64,000 nucleotides of DNA from Tulasnella sp. 424 (GCA_019633425.1 WSUB01000004.1:372001-436000); one strand, 5' to 3'. Numbered from the stretch's first letter, positions 48,054 through 60,893 are shown. The notes: generated by a model not told the origin, from the sequence alone. A program made the numbers and translations.

Positions 48054-51000
48054 CTATCGCCTCTTGACAAATTCGAACCACGATTTCACTTCAGTCGGGA
48101 TCCTTCCTTCCCGATATGGTTTGAGGCCTCCCTCTGGAAGCTTTTGTGCGAGTGCTTCAACGAAGAGTTGGGCGCATCTCGCGTTGTTGAGTAAGGGAAT
48201 ACCGAAATCGACAGCATTTCTAAAAGCGAAAAAAAATTGATGGGTTAGAATGAGGGAAAAGACTAGCTTATCATTTCATTCCCTCACCTTCGGGCAACGT
48301 AATCCTCATCGGTCGCATTGGCTGCTCGAGACTTGGCCAGGTTGAACACGAGCTGGATATCATAGTCATCAAACACTTCACGAAGCTTACGCTTGTCGCG
48401 AGTGGGGAAGAAGATCTTCTTGGCTTTGATGTAAGGAAGGTCGTTCAAGAATGCTTCCACGGTGCTCGAAGCGCAGTGAAGCTTGAAGCCCAAGCCGGCG
48501 AGACCCTTGGCAATAGTGGCCATTTCTGGCTTGGTGATATCGCCACCGATCAAGACACCTGAACCGGCCTTGGGAATCTTGAAGCCGTTGGTAGAGAGCA
48601 GCGAAGCCCAATAAGCCTCGTGGATATCCTTGCCGAACGACGCAACCTCGCCAGTGCTAGCCATTTCTATATGAGGGAACCAGGATCAGTTACCAACCTC
48701 CCGTCGATAAACAATCGTTTGGTTAAACCCACCGACGCCCAAGAATGGATCTGCACCAGGCAAGCGAGTCCAGGAGAACTGAGAAACCTTGATAGCCGTG
48801 TAATCCCTCTTCTCTGCCATGAGGTCGACTGGCTCGGGGACATCATGACCAACGATAGCGGCGGCAGCAGTCTCGACGAAGTTGGTACCAAGGACCTTCG
48901 AGACGAAGGGGAACGAACGAGAGGCACGGAGGTTGCACTCGATGACCTTGAGTTCCGGTTCACCCTCGTATCCCTCTTCCGACGGCTTCCTGATAACTTG
49001 CATGTTGAAAGGTCCCGAAATGTTGAATGCCTTGGCGACTTTCTCTGCGATCTCCTTGAGTCGAGCCATGTCCTCGTCGTACAGGGAGAAGGGAGGCAAG
49101 ACGAGGGTGGCGTCTCCAGAGTGGACACCGGCGTTCTCGACGTGTTCAGAGACGGCGTGAATAAGGAGCTTGCCTTCGTGAGCGACAGCGTCGACGTCGA
49201 TTTCTTGGGCGTTGTCGATAAACTTGGTAATGACGACGGGGTGTTCGGGGGAGACAGATGCAGCAGCGGAGAGCTTGTGTTCCAAATCCGCTTCTTCGAA
49301 GACGACGTTCATGGCGGCACCAGAAAGGACATAAGATGGTCGGATCAACACGGGGTAGCTGCATTCAACAGACGTGAGTTCAAATTTTGTGTAAACGCTC
49401 GATACCGTCATATACATACCTGACTCGGTTGGCGAACTCCTTGGCAGCCTCAAGAGTGCTAACTTCAGCCCACTCTGGCTGATCCACACCGATGCTATCG
49501 AGAACCTTGGAGAATTTGTGACGATCTTCAGCCATGTCGATGTCCTCAGGATCAGTTCCGAGGACGGTGACACCGCTCTTCTTGAGGCGGAGAGCAATGT
49601 TTTGAGGAAGTTGACCTATTAAGACATGCCAAGGCCATGTTAGCCTCCCTTCATACAACACCTTGGGGAAGGGACCTAGATAGACATACCTCCGACGCTG
49701 ACAATGACACCGGCCGACTGCTCCAACTCGTAGATATCCATGACCCTCTCCCAACCGAGTTCCTCAAAGTACATACGATCAGCCTCGTCGTAGTCCGTCG
49801 ACACCGTTTCGGGGTTGTAGTTGACCATGATCGTCTTGTGACCCATATCCCTGAGCTTCCTCGCGCAAGTGACGGCGCACCAATCGAACTCGACGCTGGA
49901 TCCGATACGGTAGACGCCGCTGCCCAAAACCATGGTACCGTTATCGTTGAACTCGACGTCATGTTGAGAGGCGTTGTACGTGGTGTAGAGATAGTTGGTG
50001 TGGGCCGGGTATTCGGCAGCGAGGGTGTCGATACGCTTGACCCAAGGAGTGACGCCGAGGGACTTGCGATGCGCGCGAACGACGTCCTCAGACGAGTTGA
50101 CGAGGTGGGCGATTTGAAGGTCGGAGAAACCGAGACGTTTGGCTTGGGCCATGAGTTCGTGCTCGATGGCTTCAACAGATCCGCGTTCCTTGATAGCCCT
50201 GCTGGCCTGAACGATGTTGTCAATCTTGTACAGGAACCACTACAAAAACGGGGGCACAAGCAAGGTTCGTTAGCGGGCTTCCTCCGACTCCTAAAATCCC
50301 GTACTTGATACGAACCTTGTCAATCTTGGTAATATCGTGAATCTGGTCAACGGTGTAGTTCTTGTTGTACATGGCGTGCGCGACGGCGAACAACCTCGTA
50401 TCAGTCGGAACACTAAGCGCACGGTCCAAATCCTCCGGTTTAACGTAAGCCTCGAAGCCGGTGTACCTCGGGTCGACCTGTCGAATGGCTTTTTGCAAGC
50501 TCTCTTCGAAAGTTCGTCCGATAGCCATGACCTCTCCGACGCTCTTCATCGCCGAGCCGATTTCGCGGTTGACCTGGGTCGAGAATTTCGCCAAGTCCCA
50601 TTTGGGGATCTTGGTGACGATGTAGTCGAGCGAGGGTTCGAAGCAAGCGGTCGTGGTCTTGGTGACGGCGTTGGGGAGTTCCGGTAAAGTGTGTCCGAGA
50701 GCGATCTTGGCAGCAGTGTAGGCGAGTGGGTAACCGGTAGCCTTGGAGGCGAGTGCGGAGGATCGACTCAACCTGTAACGAAGAGTACGTTTGCATTCAG
50801 CCTCCCATTTCCCGGTGCTGCCCCGCGTGCTCGTACCTGGCGTTAACCTCAATGACGCAGTATTCCTTTGCATCTGGGTTCAGAGCGTACTGGATGTTGC
50901 ACTCTCCAACGACTCCAAGGTGGCGAATGACCTTGATAGCGGCGGTTCGAAGCATGTGATATTCATCATCCGGCAGGGTTTGAGAAGGAGCCACAACGAT

Positions 51001-52207
51001 CGAGTCGCCAGTGTGTGTTCCAAGTGGATCTGTAAAGAAGAAGAGGTGAAGGGAATGGTGGGATGAGCTTCGAAATCGGGTGCTTGGGTAATAATTGATA
51101 AGGAAGGCGCTTACCAAAGTTCTCCATGTTGCAGCATATGATTGTGTTCTAAATGAGCAGATATCCGCAAGTCAGCACGACGTCACTCCAAGCTTCTTTT
51201 AGCAAGTTAAATTTTTTCGACTGACGTCTGCAGCATCTCGCACGACTTCGTACTCGAGCTCCTTCCATCCTTTCATGCTCCGCTCGATCAAGAGCTGGGG
51301 GCTGAGGGATAAGCCCTTTGCGGAAAGGTCCCGAAGTTCATCCGGGTTATTGGCAAAGCCGCTACCAAGACCTCCGAGAGTGTAAGCAGCTCGCAGGATG
51401 ACGGGGTAGCCGATCTTTTCGGCGGCTTGGAGAGCGTCGTTGACGGAGGAGACGGCGGTCGATTGTGCGACTGGGATATCGATTTCTGTTCGGAGACAAT
51501 TGAATCGTTAGAGATTTCTGACATTTGCGGGGGAGTAAGACGTAAAACAAAAATTCAATTAAGGGCTTACCCTTGAGAGCTTGAACGAAAAGATCCCGGT
51601 CTTCACTGACTTCGAGCGTTCGGATGGGGGTTCCAAGAACCTGAACCCCCAATCGCTCTAAGACCCCCATCCGGTCGAGCGCGATACCGACGTTGAGAGC
51701 GCTCTGACCACCGAAAGTGAGCAGAATACCATCGGGTCTCTCCTTCTCCAGTACGTATGCGACGTAGTCCGGAGTGATGGGCAAGAAGTACACTTCAGCT
51801 GCGAGCTGGTGACTGGTCTGCCATGTCGCGATATTGGGGTTGATCAATACCGCCTCGACACCTTCCTCCCTCAAAGCCTTGAGCGCTTGAGAGCCGGAGT
51901 AGTCGAACTCTCCTGCTTGGCCGATGCTGAGACCACCGCTACCGACGACGACGACCTTGCGGACGTCTGGCCTGGGGATTTTGGGGAGGACTTTGGCTGA
52001 GATTCGGCGGGCGACTTCCGAGGGAGAATTGAGGACGTGTTCGTCGGCATTCGGATGGTAGGTGCCTACTGCTGGTGCAGCTACTGCGCGAACAGCGGCG
52101 GAGGGCTGAGGGAGGGAGGATCGTCGGGAGACATGGAGTGCTCTGGCGACGGGTGCTTTGGGGAGGGCGACCAGGCGTCGACGAGCAGCGGGAGGGATGC
52201 GAAGCAT
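48054..52207 (-). CDS. CPA2: Carbamoyl-phosphate synthase, arginine-specific large subunit (mitochondrial)
   Basis: Makes carbamoyl phosphate for arginine synthesis together with a separate small (glutaminase) subunit. No glutaminase or aspartate transcarbamoylase part is fused here, which points to the arginine-specific enzyme rather than the pyrimidine one. The leader is basic ([20 protein letters not shown]), indicating mitochondrial import. First ATP-grasp half: [61 protein letters not shown]. Oligomerisation region: [16 protein letters not shown]. Second half: [88 protein letters not shown]-like allosteric end: [20 protein letters not shown] to FEFVKRR. Several introns, not all listed. 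255 bp separate its stop from the GCN1 start. Confidence 0.94.
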
Positions 52208-52679
52208 TGTGGACCACTACTCTGCAGTCGTTTCGTAGAGGAACGAGAACTTAGAGGATGCTGAGCTTTTTGAAGGCTGCAGGAGAGACTGGGGTTTGGG
52301 ATGGTAGTCAGTGAAGGAATTTTTTTTAAGAGAGTGCGGTCGGGCGACCTGATGAAATTCACATAACGGGCAGATATTTTCACTTCTGGCCCGAATCTCC
52401 GAAGAGCTTCTCTCAAGACGTCAACTGCCCCCCACTGTCCACCCCGCTTGTCATGAGACCCGCGTGTCCTTGAGGAGACATCAGGGAGTGGGTGGTGAGC
52501 ACGTCTAAATTTGCCAATGAGATGGGGGACGAGGTCGATGTGCTGGTCGTCGACCGCCGGTCCAGATTGCAACGTCGGCACCTGACCCAAATTCGCGTTC
52601 GTCACTCTTCTGGCGCCTCACTTTCACCAACTCTCCCCGCAGACCTTTCCAACGACGCCCAAGAAGACCAACTTGTTCA
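52208..52679. promoter_or_regulatory. Divergent promoter region, CPA2 / CFEM protein
   Basis: 472 bp between two divergent start codons. I found no Gcn4-type TGACTCA site in it. Apart from an 8-T run near 52320-52327 nothing stands out. Confidence 0.4.
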
Positions 52680-53523
52680 ATGATGATCGCCGCTCTTTTC
52701 GTATTTATCCTTTCCCTCTGCGCTACAGCTCGCGCGCAGTCAGCGACACTTTCTGGACCGGCCAGCGTGACGTCGAGCATCACATCAACAAGAACAGGCT
52801 CCTCACAATCCGCGAGCACCAGTGCAGGCGTCACGACGTCGTTCTCCGTTAGCGGGACAGTCTCCTTGCCGATCACCATCACCTTGAACCAGACGAGTAG
52901 TAGCGCCATCAGTGACAGTAGCGCTGTTTTAGCGTCTTCAACAATCACCGCAGAATACCCATCTCTAAGCGGGTATCCAATATGCGGTACGCTCCATCTA
53001 CGGAGGCTGTTCGACTTCTCTGGAACTCATGAGTTGCCCTTCCACAGTTACGCAATGCCTTCAGAGCGGAGTGGCCCAGACAAACTGCACTTCGATCATC
53101 GAAACGAGCTGTTATTGCGGCCAGTGAGTGCGTTGACCCTCCATCTCTCGTCCGCTGCGTTGACGCGTGGAGGGAACTCTTGTTCTTTCTACAGACAGTT
53201 GTTTGCGAACGCAACCGCGTACTGTGTGGCAATGACATGTCCGGATGAGGTCAGCAGCGCGGAGAACCTTGCCCAGGTAAGCAACGAGGCCAGCTGCACC
53301 CTGAACTTTGAATACAAGGAACGACGATCGTGCTCAATTAATATTAATAAACTCCCTCACGCAGAGGTTCTGCAATGTCCGCTCTTCTCAATCGCTTTCG
53401 TTCCCGCCAACACCGTCGACGACGGCGACGCACAACTCTGCATTCCAAATTGGACCCTCAACGTCCTTGGCGCTAATCGCTGTCTTTGTGGCATCCCTCG
53501 GGTTGATCCGAGGTTCCCTGTAA
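52680..53523 (+). CDS. CFEM-domain GPI-anchored cell-surface protein
   Basis: Four exons, 52680-52986, 53048-53123, 53195-53276 and 53365-53523, give 207 aa. Signal peptide MMIAALFVFILSLCATARAQ, then a Ser/Thr-rich stretch. From residue about 99 there is an eight-cysteine CFEM module: YPIC, VTQC, QTNC, ETSC-YC, AYC, AMTC and RFC in canonical order. The C-terminus ends in a hydrophobic helix (TSLALIAVFVASLGLIRGSL) preceded by small residues, as expected for a GPI signal. CFEM proteins sit in the wall or membrane and some bind haem or act in surface interactions. Here the Ser/Thr-rich spacer lies before the module, an unusual order; more often it follows. Divergent from CPA2. Confidence 0.88.
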
Positions 53524-53938
53524 TAGGATGCCCTCCCTTCCCCCCCAGATTTGAGTTCCTTCTCTTTATTTGTTTGTCATGCCTTCCACAGAGACACGTT
53601 TTCTTTTTATTATGAGCGAGATTCGGGACCGTGGTATGAGGCATTATTTAGCGGTGATTTGACTCAGACATCTCGGATATAAGCAACGTTTGCAGCGTGT
53701 CGGAGCTTAAATTAAGGACGTCAGATTCGGGGAGTGAAAAGAAGAACGAGCCGATAACGTTCATCATCATTCTCCCCCCTTTCACACTTCCCGTCAACGC
53801 AGTAGACGCTCACAGCCACAATCTAACACACACTACTTTCTGTCGGCGCCGCCTCTCACATCCTCAAACCTCTGCGCGACAGCGCCAACATAACGCCCTC
53901 GAGCGTTTATCCAGTCCCACACGCAACTTCATTGTGCA
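53524..53938. other. Intergenic
   Basis: 415 bp between the CFEM gene stop and the F-box gene start. I see only the 3' flank and a leader (CT/AC-rich 53770-53935), no gene. Confidence 0.5.
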
Positions 53939-56509
53939 ATGGACGATTCGTTGTTGTCTCGGGATGACGAGCCCCAGGTCATTGTTCGCAGTCAGAAAGG
54001 AAAGGTCGCAACCAAAGGCTCGTGGACTGATCTCCCACCGGAAGTGCTGAGGTACGTACTCGACGCGTTTCCCCGCCGCGATGCCCGTCCCGTCCGCTCA
54101 TCATCCCCTTCCTTCGCTGTTTGCAGCCATGTTGCAAACATCCTCTTCATGGGGACGTACAACTTCTGGGTCGGTCATCCAACCCCGTCATGGCGCGACT
54201 GGAGCGCAGGCAAACAACCGCATCTGTGGGCCACTCTCATGGCGCTGCAAGAAATTAGCAGTATACGGCTAGTATGCATGAACTGGCAAGCAGCCAGTGA
54301 GTCCCAAGTCTCCTCTCTTGTCCTCTAGCGCTCCAAAGCGCGGTGGCGCTCGTCGTTGTCCCCTCCAGTCCTGACTCTAATTCCCGCCTTCTCCCTTTTA
54401 CGCTCAGTGGAAGTACACCAATACTACAGCGTTGCATGCAATATCCTCGATCCACAGTGCCTTGACTCTCAGTACTACCCTCCATTACCCCGTCTTCCAC
54501 CACAGCAGGGTGGTGCATTAACCGCTGCCCTCGGTGCAAGACGACCCCGCATCCCGACCCAGCGCACCTACACCACTTACGCTCGCACGTTTACCCGCTG
54601 CTGTCTTCCATGTCGCTTCAACGCCCCCCACGAATCAAAAGGCGTCAACATGGCCACCAGTACGATGTGGTCGCGCTATTTCGGCAACGTCGGTATATGC
54701 GACCGACACCGACCAGAACAAGTGTGCGGTTTCTGCCTGAAGGACTACTTCCTCGACTGTTGGAAGTACAACAATCACGGTCAACCCTATCACGACCAGC
54801 GGAACCGCACCATCATGATAACAGAGGACGACGATTACTGCAGAGGCATTATCGCTACCTGCCGGCCGTGCCGCTCAGTACTCATTCGCGGCCTCGTTCG
54901 CAACAAAATCCCTCGCCATGCTGCCGACCTCACCGACTCCGTCTTGGATACTTTTATCGAATGCGGAGAAGGTAACATCAAGGACCTCCTTGGGGAAGTC
55001 GACGAGAAGGTGTGGTTAGCGAATCACACCAACTACCGCGAGTTGCACGACTCGGCGCTCGCTGTGGAGCGGATGCGGTTAAAGCAGGAGCTTCGGGCTG
55101 AGCGGGAAGCAGAGGGGTACATGGACGGACGCGTCTCGACAGAGGCTCGGCTGGAAGCGCTGTTGGACTCGGGTGCATCGCCAGAGGAGATAGAGGACGC
55201 CCTTCAGATGCAGGCCGTCGAGGAAGAGGAGGATGACGAGCTCCTCGACGATGAGTATGGGGAGGTCCTCACCGCCGCTGAAGAAGCCAACGTGAACGAC
55301 ATGGCCATTAGCGGTTGGGCACGGAACCGCATCATGGACGGCTGTTGGTTATCACCCCTGGATATCTGGCACGGCGATGGTGGGACGCGAGCGAGGACCG
55401 AGATCCTTCAGCGGTTACCTCAAGCATGGCACCCTGTCAACTCGTACCTCAACGCGCCCGACCCAGCGGCTGAGATGCAACAAGCCCCCATCCCACAAAA
55501 TCAAATGAAGCCGCGGTTAACTTTTATTCGCTGCCCTTACCCCCCACCACGAATATTCCAGCGCGCTCAGACTCTTTACGAGTACTCTTTCCGACAAATC
55601 GTATCTCCAGCCCTGAACAACCTCGTTCAGCGGGTGATATGCGAGGCCGAGGCCGAGCACAAGGACGTTTGTCGCGTCGTGACTTGCTTCTCGACCGATA
55701 CGCTTCTCGAGGAGATGCGGACGATCCAGTTGTGGGGTAAAGACTACGACTGGGCCAACTTGCAGACCAGCCCTACGATCACGTCAACGACTGCTACCTT
55801 TGACTCGGTGTCGGAACGGTCGAGAGGTTCCCCAGCGTCGACGCTCACCACCCCATCCCCTTCCCCTCCCGCCTTAACATCCCCAAAATCACCTGCCGGC
55901 ATTTTCGCCGCCGCTCAAAACGATACCCGACTACCACCACCTCCAGCAGTTGTTGTCGCCGCCGCCGCAGAGGCCGCAATGCCTTTACCAGACCGATACC
56001 TCGACCATATCCCCCACATCCCCCGCGCACCCGAACACATGGGCACCAACACCCGACAGCTTTTGGAAGGGCTTTGGAAGGACGCCATCGCTGGATTGTT
56101 CAAGTGTCAGTGTAGCATCTGTCTTCGCGCTTCGGGTATCGCCGAAGCGAGGGAAGCTGCGAGGAGGAAAGCGAGGGAAGAGGAAGAAGCGAGGGATAGA
56201 CTGCAGTATCAACAGGACAACAACCTGGTTGTGAAACGAGAATCAGCTCCACCGCCACCTTCCCCAGGGATGGAAATCGTTGCGGACAGCGAAGTTGAGG
56301 AGGATGGAGAGGTGCGGTCTCCCCCGGTTTCCCCGACGCCACTGAGGAGGAGTCGGGAGGCGACAGAGGACGAAGCCGAGGATCCTGGAAGGGAAACCAA
56401 GAGGCAAAGAATCACTCCGCCGGCCGATACAGAGGATCCAAGGCGGCGAGCCCAGGTTGAGCGCCACGAGGCTTCCCCTATGAGCATTGATGAGGCGCTT
56501 TTAGTCTAA
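53939..56509 (+). CDS. F-box-like, Cys-rich protein of unknown function
   Basis: Three exons, 53939-54051, 54127-54296 and 54408-56509, give 794 aa. Residues about 28-90 look like an F-box (GSWTDLPPEVLRSHVANILF, then EISSIRLVCMNWQAA). The rest is unfamiliar. Paired cysteines (TRCCLPCRF, ICDRHRPEQVCGFC, then CWKY and CRPCRS) between about 160 and 270 could bind zinc. An acidic stretch (EEEEDDELLDDEYGEV) follows, then a conserved-looking helical region (RAQTLYEYSFRQIVSPALNN) and a disordered Ser/Pro tail with a KR-rich end (GRETKRQRI). It may be an SCF adaptor. The F-box call rests on the short N-terminal motif only. Confidence 0.7.
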
Positions 56510-57075
56510 TTCTCTCCAACTCCACCCCCCCCCCCCACCCCTGGCTTTCTACTCTCTCTAGACGCTCGTCCTCGGATGTGCTGGATGAGTGTTGGAAATA
56601 CACCTCGCCATCACGCCCCGAGTATTTCTCGCGCATCACCTCGCTTTTCCCTCTCCCCCTCCAGTTTGCCACCTGCCTTGTATAGTCTTGTTGGTTGTAT
56701 TTCTGTTGTTACCTTGTTTGATTTTCTCTTCAACTCGTTCTTTGGTAGAGGTTGTGCACATCCCTTTCTGTCCCCTGTCACGCGTTTTCGCTTCATCCAC
56801 GCCGTTTTTTTGTTTACATTCCTCCCATCATGTCTTCGCCGCTGTCGTGTACTTACAAAAAAAGAGGGGTTCCACTCATCATGTACTTATATTCCATGTC
56901 CCGCTTTTTTTTCCTTTCTACTAAATTTGAAGACCTCTTTCATTTATAATTGTGAAATTCGGGGTTAACAAACGCGTGACGTAACATTTATGTGAGCAAG
57001 GGGTGATGGGGGGTAAGGGCGTCTATATGTCAGAGATTTTGGGGAAAAGGTTCATCCGATAGGTACCAGATTCAA
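56510..57075. other. Convergent 3' flanks
   Basis: 566 bp between two converging genes. It is T/C-rich, with an 11-C run near 56527-56537. It should hold both 3' UTRs. No gene seen. Confidence 0.5.
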
Positions 57076-58676
57076 TTACTCCGGCCCGATGAGATCCTCC
57101 TCCCGCAGGACCTCGATCGTCCTGCCAAGTCGGTCGGGATCGACATGTGGCTCGAAACTCCGGTTTAGGCTGAACATGGATGAGATTGAAGGATCGAGAG
57201 TTCCTCTGATTCGTTCGACGACGAGGCGACCCAGAACAGGCAAGAACTGTGGACGTCTTGTTAGTGGGGAGGGAAAAAAAGAACAGGGAGTATTTGATCT
57301 CGAGAATACTGACCTTGAATGCATGTCCGCTATCTCCCGTGGCTATATAGAGATTGGGGTGCTTGGGGTGCTCGTCGATGATCCAGTCTGCGTCTGAACA
57401 AGCGCAAGTTGAGTATAGACGCTTCCTTGTGCACTGTATCCGTACAAACCTTCTGTGTCGGCATACCTTGAAATATACGATAAGCTGTCAGTAAATGACT
57501 TGCAATGAAAGGGTGGAGGTCGTGAGCGACGTACCAGCATAGCCGAGTCTTGACGAACGGTCTATCGGCCAGCTCCGGATAAACTTCTTTCAGACCCGCT
57601 CTAAGCTTATCAGCCATAACTTTAGGTATCTTCAACCCTGCTTGGCCGTGACTTGAAAGGGTCCGGGGCGTAGATACTGACGGGTTGTCATTCGGTAAAT
57701 TGATGTAGCCTCCATCGTGAATCGCGAACTTCAAGAGACGATCACGATTGGGAGGGAAAATGTAAAATCCATTGTCAAAGTTGAGCACTACGGGAACGCT
57801 CTGCTAACGTCAAGAGAAGTAAGGTTAAAACGGCTTTTGGAGATTCTAACCTTGTATCGCTCCGCCTCCTCTTCAGATAACTGAATCAGCCCGACAGATT
57901 GACCAGTTGCCGTAAGCTTTTGACCCAGCTCTGGGAGGAAAGAGGAGAAGAAGGATGGTGTCCATGAGCCTGTGGCAAGAACAACCACGTCTGCTGGTAT
58001 TTCCTCGCCGTCCTGGAGCTTCACTCCTGTGACGGCATTGGTTGTACTGTCGAAGAGTGCAGAGACCACGGTCTTGCCTCCAAGCACCTTCCCTCCCAGA
58101 GCTTGTACCTTCATGAGTAGAGCCTTGGTACCGCCTTCCGCATCAGCCCAGCCACTGGATTTGTTCAGGTACCCGGACGCCTCGCGGAAGTGGGTTAGGG
58201 GAGATGTCGCCGGCATGTCCGTTAACGGCGCGACGACGGCTCCAGACGCCACATCGTTAACCTGGGCAGCCTTGCAGTAGCCAGACTTCCCAAGGACTAA
58301 GACACCCGACCTTTGTGTGTCGAGTTTCAGTGACCGCTGCAACGATAGTAGGACCCGGAACTTACTCATGATACAGCCCAGGAAAGTCGTCCCTCCAGAT
58401 CGAAATGGCCTCATGCGTCAAGTTCGAGTAGAAAGGATTTCCGTAAGACGATTTGCTCAACCCAGTTAGAGGTCAGCCTCGGCCCTCAGCGTGCTTACAA
58501 TCCTTCGAGATGGAGCCGAACCTAACGATACGATTAATATCCGTCGATGAGCCATCTGGGGCAGGAAGAATGTTTGACTTGTCTAGAACGATAACATCGA
58601 GTTCGCCGTCTTTTAGAAGATGATATGCTGTAGAAAGGCCAAATACACCAGCTCCGACAACGACGAACCGAGTCAT
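57076..58676 (-). CDS. FAD-dependent fructosyl amino acid / sarcosine oxidase-like enzyme
   Basis: Oxidises an N-substituted amino acid, probably a fructosyl amino acid (amadoriase), releasing H2O2. Start ATG 58676, stop 57076-57078. The N-terminal Rossmann motif VVVGAGVFGLSTAYHLLKDG binds FAD. Then DGSSTDINRIV, YGNPFYSNLTHEAISIWRDD, GTKALLMKVQALGGKV, VVLATGSWTPSFFSSFLPEL and RLCWYADTEDADWIIDEHP. The Cys in RLCWYADT is at the position that carries covalent FAD in monomeric sarcosine oxidases. GDSGHAFKFLPVLG lies near the end. I place the first splice after DINRIV with a weak gttcgg donor, because the strong gtaagc donor downstream breaks frame. No clear peroxisomal C-terminal SKL (ends LIGPE). 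Exact substrate uncertain. Confidence 0.82.
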
Positions 58677-59747
58677 GGTCGATTGAGGAGAGGGCAGAGT
58701 AATCAGGATTAGCCGAGCCGGCGGCCGGTATCGGGGTTGGGAGTCTGACGAGTGCCATGCCAGCGCCTATTGCAACCTTTATGACCGTCCTTCCCGCCAC
58801 CAATAGATACTTCACAAAAAAACGATAGATGTGTACAATAACTCAGCTGAGATTATGCATCCGGAGAGAGTCGTCCAAGGGAGGATTGCCGGGAGGTGGC
58901 TTCAAACAGGGTAACTTGAACAAATGCCATGTGGAATGCTTGACCAAACATAGATCCATTATTTGTGCGCAAGCCACTCTCTTACCAATATTGTCACGAG
59001 GTCCAGGGACCCTATCAAGCGCATTTGACCGATTAGAGGCAGAAAGCATTTGGTTCTTTGGGGGTTGAATAAACTAGCCTGATATCGATATTCCTGGCTC
59101 TGACTCTTCTCAGGCGAATCGATTATTCCGGCTCGTCCCTTTGCACAGGTGTTCCTGAGATGACCTCTATTACGATGGGGCTGTTCGTTTCGAGGAAGAG
59201 TACAAACGCCGAAGAACTCGGGGGCTGGTTCCATATCGGGCATTGAATTCGAATATGTAACGCGAGCAGGTCAGTTTCGGGTGGCCCGCGTCCCACCTAT
59301 CTTGAGAAATAATTCAAAAGCGTCCCTCACTTTCACATAGGCAGAGGCGAAGGCTGTGTATAAGTTTCTCTAGAGAAGAATATTTTGTGTTAGGCTGCGC
59401 TGCTGAGCCGCGTCCAAACAAACACCTTGCTACACAGCCTTCCGAGTCCCTGATCAGCGACATTCTCTTCCCCTTTCAACGATGAACGAGAGGACATCGC
59501 ACATTACGAGACCCAGTTCAAAAATGGGGCGTAATGCTTTATCCAAGGGTATATGATCAGCTTTCCTAAGTACGGTGATCTCTTGGTGACCAGAGAACCG
59601 GTCCACCATCATTTTCGCGAAGTCCTCCCCGTGCTCTCATGTCAAAGATGAACTCCGTCCAGGTACCAAAATCAGCAGTGGAGGATATCACTATCATCAA
59701 TTCTTCTTCTCCTCACACATCGATCATGTTCGAGAAGATTTCTAGGG
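58677..59747. other. Intergenic, no gene recognised
   Basis: About 1.07 kb. Short open frames on both strands show no family features and no exon chain. The left side should carry the oxidase promoter. Confidence 0.4.
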
Positions 59748-60893
59748 ATGGAACCACGAAGACAATCTACCGTGGAGATACTGTACCCGCAAGTTGTCTG
59801 CGCGGTATTCGCGGAGGGAGGCTTAGGAGAGACCCTTGTTCCAATGGCCCCAGTGAACTTGTCGGTGTGGAGGTGCAAACGGGTGAGTGCGAGGAAAGAT
59901 TTTACGGCCCGACTCGGGATGCACCCTAATTTTTGGAAACCAGCAGATCTGGGTCAAACGAGCACCCCAAACCTTGTTCCACGACCACCTTCCATGGAAA
60001 ATACGATAGAAAGTCGGCGGAAACGAGAAGTTGGAGGTCCCACACGCCCAGTACGACTTCGGCGATTGGGGCGCGGTCCATCATCTCGCACCAAAGCAAA
60101 TTGTCGGCATTTTCGACTACCCAGACTTCTAGTGCGACTAAGTTGGATCCAAAGACTATTGGGTCCCTGAGTACGTTTACTCTCGTGATAATGCTCCTGT
60201 ACGATTCTCAATGGAGATTTCACAGCGTCGGAGACCATCTCAGGAACGTCCTGGTCCTCCTCACAACTTGTACAGCCCACTGAGCCACCGGCAGCGGGAA
60301 ATTCAAGTAGTGTCACTCCATCAGGCGCTCCCGATCACCCCGCTTCCAGCCACCAGAAGCAGACAATAATCATTGCTGTGTGCAGCGCTGTAGCGATGAC
60401 CCTTTTCGCAGCCTTAGCGTTCAAATATCTCAAGAGCCATCCAGGGCTAGTCTTGAGGGCTCTAGGTAGAGCTGGGCCTGCCCCTTCAACGGCAACAAGA
60501 CGGCAAGGACCATCGCACCATGATGGCCGAGGTGGCGAACCCCATGGCGACCCCATGCCGCTTTTCGTCGAGACACTGAGAGGAGAACCTAGTGAAGGAG
60601 AGCTTTCAGCAATCGAACGCCTGTCTGGTCGACTAAGCAACGCTGTCACGAGCCCTCGCGTTGAGGGTGAAGGGTTGCCTGGTAGTGAATCTTACCGTCG
60701 GGGAGATGTTTCCTTAAGTCACACACCACACAGTCGCCACCATATATTAGATGCATTCTGGACCTCGTCGGGTGATAGCTCCATGAGCGACCTGAGTGCC
60801 CCCAGGGGCACGGAGGTGTGGGGTGGGTCCACCATTCCTAGGTCAGACAGCTTGTATTTGCAGAGCCCCAAGCGATCAAGAGCTTTTCATTGA
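59748..60893 (+). CDS. Probable single-pass membrane protein (5' part unresolved)
   Basis: The secure part is the last exon (from a cacag acceptor at about 60230 to the stop at 60893). It encodes a Ser/Thr/Pro-rich stalk, a transmembrane helix (TIIIAVCSAVAMTLFAALAF), a basic stop (KYLKSHPG) and a cytoplasmic tail of about 150 residues rich in Ser, Arg and Gly. Upstream, an in-phase exon (about 59950-60171) is also Ser/Thr-rich (IISHQSKLSAFSTTQTSSAT). The first exon is not settled: the gtgagt donor at 59883 does not keep the frame from the ATG at 59748, so the start is a guess and decay is possible. The layout resembles the many basidiomycete receptor-like proteins of unknown function. Confidence 0.4.

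Noticed and set aside
48620..50308. Long plus-strand frames over the CPS gene
   Set aside because: Shadows of the highly conserved minus-strand carbamoyl-phosphate synthase exons.
52505..52948. 147-aa minus-strand frame
   Set aside because: It is antisense to the CFEM gene's signal peptide and Ser/Thr region and has no family features.
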